64,000 nt of DNA from Hydra vulgaris (GCF_038396675.1 NC_088921.1:65101001-65165000), one strand, 5' to 3'. Shown: positions 1 through 33,724, counted from the stretch's first letter. Notes: a model not told the origin generated them from the letters alone. Numbers and translations: made by a program.

Positions 1-1933
1 GCTGAAACACAACTTAGAATTAATGAACGATTCATTCAAATAAAACATAGTGATGTCTCACAAAGAAGAAACAAAACCAAATTTGCAAAGCGATGAACAA
101 GATTGGACTAGCATTAGGGAAGCAATAAATAAATGCACAGATGTTTTCGATAAGACTCATCATCCTGACAAAGATCTTGTGAACATATTTTCTTGACAAA
201 TTGTTGATGATCCATCAGTCAATGCATATGACTCCATTCAGATTGGTACTGCTCAATGGCAGGTCTACGAGAATAGCTGGCCAGATGGGTTCCACAACCC
301 TTTAAAGAAATCAATAAGGTGGATGGCAGCAGCGACCAAGAAAAAAGTAATAATTGGAGATACATTAGAAATAGTTCAACCTGATTTTATTTATGCTCGC
401 GCAATGGGTATTATGGCTTCTTCAAGAGAAGCACTTTATTTTGAAGCTTCACGTTTTGATGATAGTGGAGAACTGCGAAAGGCAAATAAATCGGTTCTCA
501 AAGCAAAGCTAAAAGTTGACTGTGGAACAAGAAATACAACACAGTCCAAGGTTCTTATTATTGACAGTTGTGCTCTACTATGGACAGTGGCCTGGCCATC
601 ACCGCCTGCTAAGGTGCCAGATTATGTGACAGCGATGGTAAAAAGCATTAAGCGTCAAGCTATTGGAGTATTTTGCATGTTATCTTTGATCGGTATTTTA
701 AGCTTAGTATTAAGTCTTCGTGCAGATCAAGGCATGACAAGGGATACAGTCGGGTTTTCGCTTCACATGAGTATTTGCCACTACCAGCACAAGGAGTTGT
801 TCTGAATGTAAGCGACGACAAAAAACAAGTCATTCAATTGATAGTCGAACATCTGAGTAAAACTGCATTTGAAAGCAATGAAAGCGTAATTATAACTGGC
901 TTAGATCCTCATCCTATTGAAGTAGGTATTGGCCAACCAGATGTGTTCATAATATACGAAGAAGCTGCTGTTACAATGATCTATCACTTACTTCAAGAAG
1001 CAAAGCTAGGAAATTCGCCTATAACTGTGTTGTCAGAAGACACTAATGTATTTTATATATAACTTGAAATCAGTCAACGCAAGTGGAAGTATTTATGACT
1101 TTAAGCCAATAAAATATTCTGTACTATATTTGCAGTTTTATAATATTATGTTACACATATCATTCATTTGTTATTGTTTACATATAATTTCATTTATATT
1201 TATAGGTTAAAATGGAGTCTATCAGGTCAGGCTGTTATCGATATAAATGAAACCATAAAACAGTACGCCTCCATCACCAATAATCCAATTATTACACACT
1301 CACTAACAGAATGTAATGCCATGTTAGCTTTTTTGGGCATTGGTCTTAAATATTTAACAAAATTCAAAGTTATCCTTGGGCAATACAGCATCAATTGATG
1401 AAGTTGTTGGTTCTGCAGAAACATTTGTTGCATTTTTATACGGTAGAAAACAAGGCGAGAGGTGGAATTCAATGCGTTCTGCCATCTTTTCAAGAAAAAA
1501 GTCAGGAAAACAACAGGTAAACACCAAAGCTACGCAGTTTGTCCCCAACACAGGCTGTATTCAGGCTTTACTGTGCCAGAGCACACTTCCAAACAGCAAT
1601 TTGGAGATCTGTTAATTTACCTGATCCACCTTTCATGGATCCTCTTGAATATGGCTGGGAAGTTGTTGGGGATACACTCAAGTCAAGAATGAATCTTACT
1701 GAAAACCAAATTGCACCTCCCAATATTTTGCGTCTGGTGACTTGCAGCTGCACTACAGCTTGAACCACTTGCTTGAATCATGCTCTTGCTCGAAAGCTGG
1801 ACTATCATGCAGTGAATTTTGCAAATATAAGGGAAAAATCAGCTGCCTCAATCCGGCAATAATTGCAAAGTTGCCAGAAGATACAGATTCGGAAGATGAT
1901 AATTTTGAAATTGAAAGTTTAGACAGTGAATAA
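1..1933 (+). pseudogene. Decayed gene of a repeated uncharacterised cnidarian protein family
   Basis: Pieces of one protein lie in order but in shifting frames. An N-terminal part runs at about 61-320, with an in-frame stop near 195. A segment at about 323-670 ends with VLIIDSCALLW. A frame change near 672 leads to VIFDRYFKLS and LPLPAQGVVLNVSDDKKQ, which ends at SEDTNVFYI (1062). After about 145 noncoding bases (an intron or an insertion) come a block with LTECNAMLAFLGIGL (1207-1370) and a block with RAHFQTAIWR and PPFMDPLEYGW. The C-terminus (to 1933) is cysteine-rich, with CSCSKAGLSCSEFC. I recognise this order from a large family of uncharacterised, repeat-like proteins in cnidarian genomes, where the middle motif is usually SGCDT..FGIGK. 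I know no established function. At least two frameshifts and several stops make it a pseudogene. The 5' end may lie before the window. Confidence 0.6.
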
Positions 1934-2660
1934 TCTTATAACAGTCATTAATATAATATTTGTTTAAATTGTATTATAATATACAGGTTATCTCAACTAA
2001 GTAATTAAGAAAGCAACAAAATAAATTTGTTAGTAAAAATAGAATATAGTGAGTGATGAGTGCACTGCAAGTTATTTTGGATATATTTTAAAATCAAATT
2101 TTTTGGCAGCCATTTTGAATTTTTTAACTATTTTGGTGGCCATGTTAAATTTCAATAACTTTAGAATAGATAGAATGTAATCTTTCATACTATTTATGTA
2201 AGTTTGAAGACATTATATAGTGTATAAGATATTATATAGTGTATAAGATATTATATAGTGTATAATACTTTAAAAATTTTCTTTATTTCTACTTTTTTTT
2301 CTATCAGAAGCAGGAATTATTTTCTTTCTATCAGAAGCCGGAATTATTTTCTTTCTGTCAGAAGCCGGAATTATTTCAATGAATCCAATGCATCAAACTC
2401 TTTAGTTCAAAATGACATTCATAACATAAAATAATCTGTTGCCATCTTGCTTACAGTTTTTTAGCAGGTTTTAAAAGTTTTTTTGTCAATTTTTCTTCTC
2501 ATATATCATGTAAGTAGCATTTTGCCGATTATATATTTTAAACACTTGTTACGAATTTGTCTTGTAAGGTTTTGCAATAAAAATGGTTTAATATAGTTTT
2601 TTTTTATTTTTTATCATCTCTTTTTTATCCAATATAAGTATATATTTTATATATACTTTG
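1934..2660. repeat. Noncoding stretch with two short tandem repeats
   Basis: No gene is seen. Two local tandem arrays are clear: a 19-bp unit (ATTATATAGTGTATAAGAT), about three copies at 2213-2270, and a 27-bp unit built on CTATCAGAAGCCGGAATTA, three copies at about 2299-2376. The rest is AT-rich filler. Confidence 0.7.
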
Positions 2661-2955
2661 TTATGCTAAATTAAAAAAGAAAAATATAAGTATTGCAAAA
2701 AAAAAAAATATAAGTATTGCAGTTATTTTTAAACTATACCAAGTTAAGTTGTTTGATTCAGGAAAACTTAAAGAGAGGAGAGAACTCCATAACATTGATA
2801 TGCGAGGAAAGAAACTGGATAGATAAATATTTTCATAGTATGAACTAGCAGATACAGTAAAAAGGTTCTCCTTTGCTGAATAATGAGTTGTTCGAGATTT
2901 AGTTTTGTTTAATGGAAAAAGAAATAATAGTGCTTGAGCACCAAACATTGTAGTG
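2661..2955 (-). pseudogene. 3' end fragment of a LINE reverse-transcriptase ORF
   Basis: The minus-strand frame contains NIYLSSFFPRISMLWSSL followed by SFPESNNLTWY. This closely parallels the C-terminal end of the LINE at 18.7-21.4 kb (AYSSSFFPRTSAL) and the usual ...FFPRTS.LWNSLP..CFP... tail of CR1-like reverse-transcriptase ORFs. Only the last 80 or so residues remain and the upstream catalytic domain is absent, so this is a 5'-truncated relic. Confidence 0.65.
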
Positions 2956-2970
2956 TTTGTAGAAAAGATC

Positions 2971-3185
2971 TGGTTATTGGGACAGAGGCTAAAGGTTATA
3001 CCTTATAAGGTTATACCTTATTGGGACAGAGGCTAAAGTTTTGCATGCTTAACTACATTTATAAAGCGTTTTTTAATCTTGATTATAAGAGAAAGGCATT
3101 AAAAGAACCATTCTAAGTATCATTAAAAGAACCATTCTAAAGAACCATCAAGTATCATTAAAAGGATCATTCTAAGTATGACAAT
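2971..3185. repeat. Short direct repeats
   Basis: TTATTGGGACAGAGGCTAAAG occurs at about 2974 and 3019. A second set of degenerate repeats (AAAGAACCATTCTAAGTATC and variants) fills about 3100-3180. No coding content. Confidence 0.65.
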
Positions 3186-3520
3186 AGTACTCCATACAAG
3201 GACAAATAAGAGATTTATGGTAGATTTCTTTGAAAATTTGAAACATTTAAAATAGTGACCTTTCAATAGACTGTTAATGATTGGTAAATATATAATTTTT
3301 TCTAGTTTGTCAATAATATGCATAATTTTAAACATTTGTGCAAAATCCAAATCTCCTTTTTGTCTCCTTTCCACTATTATAGTTAGATTTAATGCTTTGA
3401 GTCATTGAAGAAAGAAATCTTATTGATGATACCAGTTTAGTTGGATTCATTTAGCTGGATTCTTTTCGTATTATCACAATCAGATTTTAGAAAGTAAGAC
3501 TGAAACTGCAAACTCTAGTA

Positions 3521-3577
3521 ATGGCTTTATTTGATCTTTATTCAACTCTAGGTTGAATAAAGATCAAATAAAGCCAT
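3521..3577. repeat. Perfect inverted repeat, 26-bp arms
   Basis: Arms at 3521-3546 and 3552-3577 are reverse complements around a 5-base centre. The RNA or single strand would fold into a 26-bp hairpin. It lies in the intron upstream of the first visible TRAPPC13 exon. Confidence 0.85.
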
Positions 3578-3610
3578 CAAAAATAAAAAACATTTTACAA
3601 TCAAAATAAG

Positions 3611-3611
<1 letters not shown>

Positions 3612-3687
<76 letters not shown>
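3612..3687. repeat. (TA)n microsatellite
   Basis: About 75 bp of uninterrupted TA, followed by a short TG-rich tail. Confidence 0.95.
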
Positions 3688-3692
<5 letters not shown>

Positions 3693-3843
3693 TTGTGTGT
3701 TTGCGTGTGTGTAAATAATACTATTGATATGTTGTTTGTTATAAATTATAAATTATTTAAATTTTTTTTTTAAATTTAGTTTTTCTATTCTCTTTTTTTT
3801 TTAGTTTTTATTTTCACTTTAATATGTTACATAATAATAATAG

Positions 3844-6736
<2,893 letters not shown>

Positions 6737-7392
6737 TTTTTTTATATCTTTACATTTATTTCAATCATTTTTTTCTTTAATGACTTTAGTTTTCAATTTG
6801 CTTTATTTATATAACTTGTGTACAAATTAATGTATTCAAATAACAATTATATATAACAAATAATGTACATAAAACTTTGTAAATTAAAATTCATGATTTT
6901 GAATAACAATTATACAAGTAAGACTTCTAAAAAGTTTTTCATTTATAAAATTTTAAATTTTTTTTAGATGGCTCTATTTAAAAACTTATATGATTATTTC
7001 TGAAAATATGTTTGCAAAAAAAAACTAACAGAAAAGGTCAAAACAAGAATTGTTTTTTAACTTTTTGTCAAGAATTTTTTGACACAAATTTATTTTGTGT
7101 GTTGTTTGATTTGATTTTAAAAAAATAATCTCATTGGTTCGTTGATTTCCCTGACATAATTTTATTAAAATCTGCCAGTCGAGTTTTTGATTTATAATTA
7201 AATCCATCACTATAATGATTCTAATGATGATTTTCTATATCAACCAGTTGGTATAAAGCTGTTTAAAAAATATTTAAAGTTATGCACTTTGGCTAGGCAA
7301 CCCTCAAATTAATTACAATCTATGCTGATTGTATACAACACTACACAAAAGTAACTAAAAACTAATCTGTTTTTTACTCGCAAACTCTATTA

Positions 7393-7454
<62 letters not shown>

Positions 7455-7607
7455 TAGTAAAAACACTAATCTAATTTTTAGTTGTCTTCAACAGCATGTT
7501 TTTCCATCAGTAGGTTCATCAGGAGGCTATCAATTTATTATTGCTCTGTTCTTTAAGAACATTGAGCACTCTATTTGTAGAATACACTAACATAATTTAT
7601 ATTTATT

Positions 7608-7645
<38 letters not shown>

Positions 7646-7869
7646 CGCACGCACATGCCCAAAAATTGAAACATCATACCGTAACAGCTATCATTTTATT
7701 GTTTTTACTTTTTCATTCAACAGTCTTCGTAGTTGCATTGATTTTGTATTTCCAATTGTTGTATTGCAAGTTAAAATTTAATAAAATTTGTTTCCTTTTT
7801 AAATTGTTCAACTTTTTCAGTTATATAAATATTTATATTTTAAAAGCAGAAATATTTTAACAAAAAAAT
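6737..7869. other. Intergenic region between TRAPPC13 and THOC3
   Basis: No coding exon is seen. It holds (TA)n tracts at about 7399-7451 and 7611-7640 with the repeat unit between them. The last 150 bases carry a pyrimidine-rich run ending in CAACTTTTTCAG near 7820, about 50 bases before the THOC3 start, which would serve as a 3' splice acceptor for a 5' UTR intron or spliced leader. Confidence 0.6.
7452..7610 (-). repeat. (TA)n-bounded repeat unit, copy 2
   Basis: Reverse orientation of copy 1. On the minus strand it reads TTAGTGTATTCTACAAATAG, then GTTCTTAAAGAACAGAGC, then CCTCCTGATGAACC, and ends at TTAGTGTTTTTACTAATTT. Its hairpin region is diverged from copy 1. Both sides are (TA)n. 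Confidence 0.7.
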
Positions 7870-25615
<17,746 letters not shown>

Positions 25616-25762
25616 CAGAATCTTTGCTCGTTTCTTCAAACACATTCTATCAAATAAGTGAAACTTTAACTGTTTAGAATTATCTACCTTGGACCATTCC
25701 GTCAATTAATGAATATCTGTAAGCAAGTAATCGAAATCTCCAGAATATAGGTTCTGATATTA

Positions 25763-25768
25763 AATAAA
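25763..25768 (+). other. Candidate THOC3 polyadenylation signal
   Basis: AATAAA 148 bases after the THOC3 stop, followed by a T-rich stretch. It suggests THOC3 is cleaved before bL9m begins. Confidence 0.45.
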
Positions 25769-26033
25769 AACAAAACGAAATAATAATTTCATTATTGCAT
25801 ATTGTATACTAGACATTTTTGTTTAGTTAACTTGAAAATAAAAACTAGTTAAAACTTTAAAAGATGTTTTTAACTTAAATAATACTTGGTTTCTTTAAAT
25901 ATCATTTAATATTTTTGACTTTTGTTACAATGGATTTTTTATTTATTATTTATTTTTATTTATATTTTTTGTTACGCTTTTTTTCTTTAGTTATAAAAAT
26001 TTTTTCACTCAGTTAAAAATTTTTCTAGTAATA

Positions 26034-26874
26034 ATGATTTTAAACATCCTCAGAGGAATGAGGAAGCTGGCCGTTTCTTCGGCCGCAGACACCACTATTT
26101 CTTCAGTTGCTCTCGGCAACTTTTCTCCGGTCGCGCACGTTAGTGTTAGGAATTATTCTGTTCCTAAACGAAAATTGGTTAAAAAACAAGTTTTTGTTTA
26201 TCGAAACTCGATGAAATCTCGGTACAAAGCTAATCCGAATCCAAGGTACACTTGTTATTATTATGTAAATAATAAAGATATTATTTACATAATTACATAA
26301 AGATATAATTATGTAAATAATAAAGATATTTATAAAGTAATAAAAGATATTAATTTTTATTATAATGATTGTGTTGGTTTTTAAAATTTCTGTTTTTATT
26401 TCTTTTAAAAGGTTGAAAATGCTTTTACTACAAGATGTGGAAGGACTCGGTATGAAAGAAGACGTAGTTGAAGTTAAAAGAGCGCTCGGGCGAAATAATC
26501 TTATCCCCAATAAATTAGCGATTTACGCAACACCTGAAAATCTTTTAAATAATGGGATCGACCCCTCAATATTAAAAAAAAGTGGAGGCTCAAAAGTTCC
26601 GAGTAATGTGATAAAGTATTTGAAGAAGAGCGCGATCAAGTTGTTCGCCCCTTCAGATGACGATTTTCTCATTACACGACATGACGTTGCTGAATATTTT
26701 CTACGTCATTCGAATTTATACGTTCCAGTGTATTGTATGCGTATACGAGAGACTGAAAACGATATTATTGTAAAATTAGGAACATATATTTTAGATGTAA
26801 CTGTGAACAGTTGTGTAACTGTCCAAGTTTCGCTTGAAGTTATTTGCAGAGAAAGTATAACTGAAGAAAAGTAA
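26034..26874 (+). CDS. MRPL9: Mitochondrial ribosomal protein bL9m (MRPL9)
   Basis: Large-subunit protein of the mitochondrial ribosome, homologue of bacterial L9. There are two exons, 26034-26245 and 26412-26874, joined at AG|G (Arg); the intron is GT..AG with a TTTTAAAAG acceptor. The product is 224 residues. The first 40 or so are basic and hydroxylated without acidic runs (MILNILRGMRKLAVSSAA), fitting a mitochondrial targeting peptide. The L9 N-terminal domain follows in exon 2: KMLLLQDVEGLGMKEDVVEV, KRALGRNNLIPNKLAIYATP and a C-terminal half ending SITEEK. The spacing VEGLG..(D/G)..VxV..GxxRN.L.P...A.YA.P is the L9 signature. Its start is 418 bases behind THOC3 on the same strand. Several pyrimidine-rich AG sites (TTCTTTAG, CACTCAG, TTTCTAG) precede the ATG. 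Confidence 0.9.
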
Positions 26875-27640
26875 TTCACCCTTTTTAATATATTAAAGAA
26901 AATAATTACTTGTACTTGAAATGATTATTGATATGTTAGTTTTGCGTGTTTTTTTAATTTATTTTATTAAACAAAAATCTTTTAAAAATCATGCTTTAAT
27001 TGTTGAACCCTTTAAACTTCAAAATATAACACTTTAAAGAGTTGCCATATAGTTAGGGTTAGCCAAAGCGTGATTTTTTCTTAAAACTTGTATTACTCAT
27101 TCATTTTTATGTAATTATCTTTACTTTTTTTTTCCTGGTATTATCTGACCAATGTTTATAAAATTTGCAACAGGTTTTTCGTTTAAATTTCTTCTATAAA
27201 TTATTAAGTGGGCAGTCTAGAAATACTTTTGCAGGGCTGCTACCAAATAGAAAATTCATTTTTTTAATTTTTTCTACTATTTTTTCTGCTAAGATGATTT
27301 ATAGTAAATAATATTTCTTTTTTTAGGTTACTTATTAAAAAATCATATAGCTCAAAATATTTTTCAAACATATTATTTGATCATTATAAAAAAAATTTAC
27401 TTTTATTCTGGTCATTTATTTACAGTATAAACCATACATAAAATTTATGCAAAACATTGTATATAGGTTCGAGTGGATAAATTTATGCATAATTTTTTTG
27501 TTTGGTTTTCAGCATAAACCAAACAAAAAATTTATGCAAAACATTTTATATAGTTTTATATATTTTTTAAATTTTTATTTATTCTAAAAAAAGTATAGTT
27601 TATATACTTTTTTTAGAATAAATAAAAATTTAAAATTTTT
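26875..27640. other. Downstream of bL9m, no gene recognised
   Basis: AT-rich. It includes an inverted repeat at about 27568-27632 (AAATTTTTATTTATTC against its complement, around AAAAAGTATA..TATACTTTTT). A repeated AAATTTATGCAAAACATT motif occurs near 27450 and 27530. Confidence 0.6.
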
Positions 27641-27643
27641 TAA

Positions 27644-27910
27644 ATGGCAGCTTATTTCAATGAAAAATGGGTAAGAGATTCATTGTTTAAAAAATGGCTG
27701 GTAAATAGCACAGTTAAAAAGTCAGCCAAGTGCAATTTAACTTATCAAATATAGATCAGAGTCACATGGAGGAGAAAAACTAGTATCCTGCTACTTCAAG
27801 CCTGTACAGTCTACATCCAAAAGTCAAGCAGTGCTTTTAGTAGATAAATCTGATAAAACTTTTGCAGAAATCTATTCTGTTTTGCATGCAGTACAAACAA
27901 TTTCTCGTTA
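27644..27910 (+). pseudogene. BED-type zinc finger fragment of a hAT transposase
   Basis: The frame MAAYFNEKWVRDSLFKKWL continues to SAKCNL and then, after a stop and a frame change, DQSHMEEK. This is the spacing of the BED-finger N-terminus of hAT transposases (F...W...FK.W........A.C..C...ID.S.MG). The second Cys is lost (CNLTY), and the rest of the transposase is not seen. Confidence 0.5.
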
Positions 27911-29090
27911 ATTTCGTGTAATGAGAATGGTCTACTATATCAAAAAATGTAACATTCTTACTTTTAACAGAAAATATCAGGAAATCTTTTGTTTATATCG
28001 TTTGATCAAAGTCTAAATGGTTCTTTTTAATATTTTCAAATGGATCAAAATATTTATTTTTTGAAACAGCGATCTAGATCGTGTTTAATACAAATACTTT
28101 GATTCTGAATTTCTGAAAATAAATATAAAATTTTTAATTTAATTTTTAACAAAATAAATTTATTTTTTGCTAAATTTTAAGTAACTTACTGCTGAACATT
28201 TTTATAAATTTATGATGATAATACTTTATGAAAAAAAAGTATTTACACAAGGTACAAATGGTAATAATTTAGAAGGAATAATTTAGAGTAAAGAATTAAT
28301 TTTTTAAGTTTTTATTTTTTGCCGTATACATTTAATCATACCGTAAACATATGTAACTACAAATAGCACGGGCAAGAAGAAGACAAATTGTCTTATCGCC
28401 AAGCCCCTTAATATATACCGTATTACAAAATAATAATAAAAAGAAGTCGTAAAACCACAGTATATGAAACGTTTTTATAAAGAATTTATATGAAAAAACA
28501 AACTAAAAAAGATAAAAGTCGTAGGTCCTGAACGTCCGACTTTAACTAGAATAATCCAGTTTGAAAAAAATAAATTTTTTTATACTTTATATCAAATTAT
28601 GTAAAAGTAATGCAAACAAATATTTGCGATTGCGATTGCAAAAAGAAAATATTACAAATAGACAAAATTTAAATACCATAGTAAAATATTTAGCAAAGAT
28701 ATAAATTTCTAAAAAGCATGCACGCAAATACTCATAATCCTGAAACTTTCTTTTTAAACCAATATATACCTTGAAATATTTGGAGTACATGAAACTTAGA
28801 TTTTTATAAAAAAAGAAACTGAAGCAATAACAATTAACATAATTTTTTCAAAGTCTGCAAAATTGATAATGACCGACGTTGGTTTATCAGTACCAACCCT
28901 CAAGATTTGTTACAGATTTGAGTATTGGGAATCAATATGTTGAAGAAAACGCAAGACCTATACCTATAGCATGTTCTGCTTTTATCATTTTTGATAGTAT
29001 TCCTATTTTCACAATTTGGGTTTATGTTCTATTTCGATATTATTCTGGAAAGTCTCTTTTCGAGATTATTCTCTTTTGAGCTATTTGATC
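27911..29090. other. No gene recognised
   Basis: AT-rich intergenic DNA. Short open stretches on both strands match nothing I know. Confidence 0.55.
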
Positions 29091-29960
29091 TTATTCTATA
29101 ACCTATAACTGAGAAATGGAGAAAATGCCAAGATAAAAAAGGACATTTTTTGAAGGGTCTGTAAGCTTTGCTTATAGACCCTTCAAAAGCTTTTGATTGC
29201 ATTCCGCATGCTTTGCTTATTGCTAAACTGAATGCATATAGTCTCAGCAGAAACGCATTAAAGCCATTCAATCGTACCTTAGTAATAGAAAACAGAGACT
29301 AAAAATAAATGATGGAAACAGCTCTTACTCTAATATTTTGTTTGGCGTTCCACAAGGCTCAATTTTAGGTCCATTACTATTTAATATCTTCATAAGTGAT
29401 CTATTTCTATTATTACCCAATGTTGATATTGCAGGATATGCTGATAATACTCCTTTCAGTGCAAAAAATGACTTAAATTCTGTTGTGAGTGACCTGATAA
29501 TGAAAAATTACTTATATTATTATACATATTAAATTATATTAACTTATATCATATTATATAAACTTATATTATATTAAATTATACTTCGTATAATGTTTAA
29601 TAATAACCTTTCTTTTAACAACCATGTTAACAATTTATGTAAATCAGCAAGTCAAAAAGTCAACGCGCTCTCCAGACTCGCTTCTTTTATGTCTCTGAGT
29701 CAAAGAAAACTTATACTTAACGCTTTTAATACATCTCATTTTACTTATTGTTCATTAGTTTGGTTATTTCATAGCAGAAAACTTATCGTATTAACAGAAT
29801 ACATGAAAGAACCCTTAGAATTGTATATCAAGACTATCAACCTCCTATTGAAAAACTACTTATAAAATATGGTTCGAAAACTATACACCACAAGAATTTA
29901 CATGTATTGGTTACGGAAATTTTCAAACTAGATGTTGGCAATATTTTGACATCATAACTT
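29091..29960 (+). pseudogene. LINE reverse transcriptase fragment
   Basis: The order is DPSKAFDCIPHALLIAKL, FGVPQGSILGPLLFNIFISD (the PQG box), GYADNTPFS (catalytic box, usually YADDT, here with the second Asp changed to Asn), then NNNLSFNNHVNNLCKSASQK and RLASFMSLSQRKLILNAF. These are the palm and thumb blocks of a LINE reverse transcriptase. Frameshifts separate them, and no endonuclease or 5' part is present. Confidence 0.8.
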
Positions 29961-30285
29961 AACGTCGAATGAAACTTTTACACTTTTAAACGTGAATAAT
30001 TTTTCAATTAATTGCTTATAAGTCATAGTTCTTATATAAATATTGATCAAGATAAAATTTTCTATCCAACCGTATAAAGTTTATAAGATTTTAGAGGTGT
30101 CAAAATGGACCTTTTTTGCCCCTAAAATTTCCTAACAGGGATATTACTGTAGCGCAAACAACTGGGTTTTTTTTACGCCCACCCAAAGACTGTGCACTTT
30201 CTCTCTGCCAAATTTCATCATTATACTATTTTTGTCTGGGTTTGTCCCTATTTTTCGCTAATTCTCTCCGACTACAATTCCGTTT

Positions 30286-30400
30286 ATACTATTTGCGACA
30301 CTATTCTGTTTTTACTATTTGCGACACTATTCTGTTTTTACTATTTGCGACGCTATTCCGTTTTCACTATTTGTAACACTATTTCTTTTTTATGTTTTCG
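30286..30400. repeat. 26-bp tandem repeat
   Basis: About four copies of a unit with CTATTTGCGACACTATTCTG. It lies about 125 bp outside the left end of the DNA transposon at 30526. Confidence 0.85.
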
Positions 30401-30525
30401 ACACTATTCCAAATGTCGATACGAAACTTTATTTTTAAAATTTGTTGCAAAATTTTATAACAATGGAATTGTAAAGAAACTTGCTTTCTCGAAAGATAGA
30501 ACGATTTGAAAAAGTCCATGTAGAG

Positions 30526-30590
30526 TAGGGTGGAGTGATTTTCATACTTTTTTGGAAATTCAACTTTAGTAACCCGGGAGTAAGTTCAAC
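30526..30590 (+). repeat. Left terminal inverted repeat of TE-1
   Basis: 17 perfect outer bases, a diverged spacer, then an inner block of about 17 bases shared with the right end. Confidence 0.85.
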
Positions 30591-33434
30591 GGGGTAAAAT
30601 ATGAGCTCATGAAAAATTTCAGCTATCCAAAATAAAATATGGCAAGCTTAATCGACTTTGAAAAAATGCGAAAAAACGCAATTTTTCTTAATTTTCACGT
30701 TTTTCTTCAATTTATGAAATCAATTAATAAAAATAGCAAAACCATTCAAAAGTTTATTTTTTCAAATAAATTTATTCATAATGAAATGGTTAAATAAATT
30801 AATAATAAATTATAAAAATTTTATTTAATATAATGGTATATAAGCAATATACTCATTAAAACATTTAATTTATTTTTAGCAAGTTTTTATACCTCATTTT
30901 AACGCATATCTATTAATATAAAATGTAATCAAGTTTTAAACAGCAAACTTAAAATTACTTAACTGTATATACAAAGTTTACTTATGTAAGTTATTTTTAG
31001 TTTTTTAAAGTACAATTAGTGGTAATAAAAATAGTCATGGATTCCATCACCAAAATCCAAAAATGTTTTTAAGTTGTTTTTTTAATTGTTCTTTACATTA
31101 TAAACACTTTATATATATTATAAACACTTAAATTTATGAATATAAAATTTCAATTGCCAAAGGGACGAGCATATGCGAAATATTTCTAAAATAAATATCT
31201 TGCAAATGTGAGTCGAACACTTTACCACTACCCTACTACTGCATTGGTCCTAAATCCTAAACACACTTTTATATTCCTCGCAATCAAAAAAGTAAAAGCA
31301 AGTACATTCATATAAAGATGTTTTATTAACATCAAATGCATAACAAAATTATTTATTAAAAAACCACAAAGTCGTTTTTAGTTACAAAATGTGGTCGAAT
31401 TTCCCTGGATTTCAGTTTGGTCAAAATATATTTATGACGAGCTTCTCTGCCATATACTTGGTGACTAGCCTCTGTAACTAATTTGACATCGCGTTCTCTG
31501 CTCTGTCCATGTGAAGGAAATTCAAGTAAGTTCGGAACTTCTTTAGTTGCAATTAGTGTACCGATTTGGTCATCCTTCAACTATATTGTTGATGCCGGTT
31601 CACTGCTTTTCTTAAAGTCAATTAATTCTGTCCAAGAAGTTGCTTAAAAGTTTATGTCAACATTAGCAATATTTGTAACACGGCATTCTTTATCTTTACT
31701 TGTCCTGAGTTTTTTAATGACTAGTAACGCCTGTTCCCTTATGTTAGAATCTTCATCTCTAAGCATACAATATAAAAAGTTCTCAGGCAATAGACAATAT
31801 GAATTTTTTTTTAGATTTTTAAAACAAATATTCTGTATTTCCTCATCTTGCTTTCTTATCTGTTCTGTCATTTTAAAGAATATACTCGGAGAATCTATAA
31901 ATTTAGAAGACCTTTTGATAAGAAAACAAATTTATGCATACACTTGTACAATAAAATTCACAAGCCTTACATGCTCTAGACTTGGTGCTTCAGTACGAGT
32001 ATACAAAGCCATGATTCGAATTGCTAAAGTCAACCATCTTGCGTTGTTTAGTGGACCAATTTTTCTTCTAAAAAATATGGGATTAACAAATTCTTTAGAA
32101 ATTCCAAGACAATATTCAAATAATAGTCTTTGATCGTGACTTAAATCATTAATTACTTCAATGGGAATATTTAGTATCTCCACTGGAGTATCAATTTTGG
32201 TAAACTTCACTTGTGGGTTAAGATGGAAATCTATAGAAACTTGCTTTCCAATAGGTCCTGAAAATTTATTTGGACACTTCGAACTGCCATCAACTATTTT
32301 GAATACTTTTCGAAATGGAAGTTCATTGTGATGCAAAGTACATCCGATAAGGTGTATTTTTCTTTCTAATTTCTTTTCTAAACATGCAACAACTCCAGTT
32401 TTGAAACCTGTGTTGACATTTGTATTATCAAGAAGAAGAGCTTGTACTGAATTTAAACTATCATACTCTTTCAGAACATTATATACAACTTCACTTTGAA
32501 GTAAACCAGTTGCACCATTTGATGGAAGATTTTTATGAGAGAGATATGAACCATTTTTAAAACTATTTTCATTAGTAAAAGTTAAATGATGTTCTTTTTC
32601 AGTAACTCTCGACAAGCAAGTTTCTCCATTTTCAATGACATCCTTAAACTGAAGAACATTTTTATCATCTTTACCATCAACACCCAAACACACCAAGTTA
32701 CTTAAATTATTATCATGTTGATCACCATATCTTGACATTATTTTCTTCTTCTCTCTATAAAACAACTCAAAGTATTATATTTAGCAAAATATCATATTAA
32801 ATGGTTTGTAAATAAGCATTTATATAAACTAATAAATAAAGAGATATATTTATATTTGTCTAACTTATATAATGAAATAGTTTTTACCTCTCAATTTTGC
32901 TTCGATCTACAACTTGATTCAAATCTCCATGTTTAATGATTACATAATCTAGAAGTAGAGCATTCGCTAGTGCAGCTGCAGCACGAGATGAGACATCATT
33001 ATTACAAATAAGAAACTATGAAATAAATAAACAAAACTGAAAAAGCAAAGTATATTATCTATATGTGATCCCTTAACATTCTATATTCACCCTCTCCTCT
33101 CCTACTGGGGATGAACAATGAACTTATGATTTTTTTTTCATACTTTTAATATAGTATATTTAAGAAATTCTCATCTAAACTCAATATGTATGAAAATTTT
33201 ATATACCCGACAGCCTCCATTGCAAATCTATCAAGTTTAATTAAATTATATTGAGAACTTTTTAATGGATTATATTCTTCCTCAGAATCATTTACCTGTA
33301 AAAATATTTAGTATTTAAAATATAAAAAAAAAAAACCATATATCTCAAGCAGCACACTTTGTAGGGCCAACATTTAAAAAATGTTGAAATCGTTGAAACA
33401 AAGCTGTTTTAGCGTTGCCCCAGTGTGCTGTTTG

Positions 33435-33724
<290 letters not shown>

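Noticed and set aside
30116-30509. Two overlapping open frames rich in Leu, Phe and Tyr
   Set aside because: They read through a 26-bp tandem repeat in shifting frames and have no similarity to a protein.
31200-31260. tRNA-like segment on the minus strand (TAGTGGTAAAGTG, then TTCGACTC)
   Set aside because: Boxes are loosely similar, but no acceptor, anticodon or T stem can be paired. At most a SINE relic inside TE-1.
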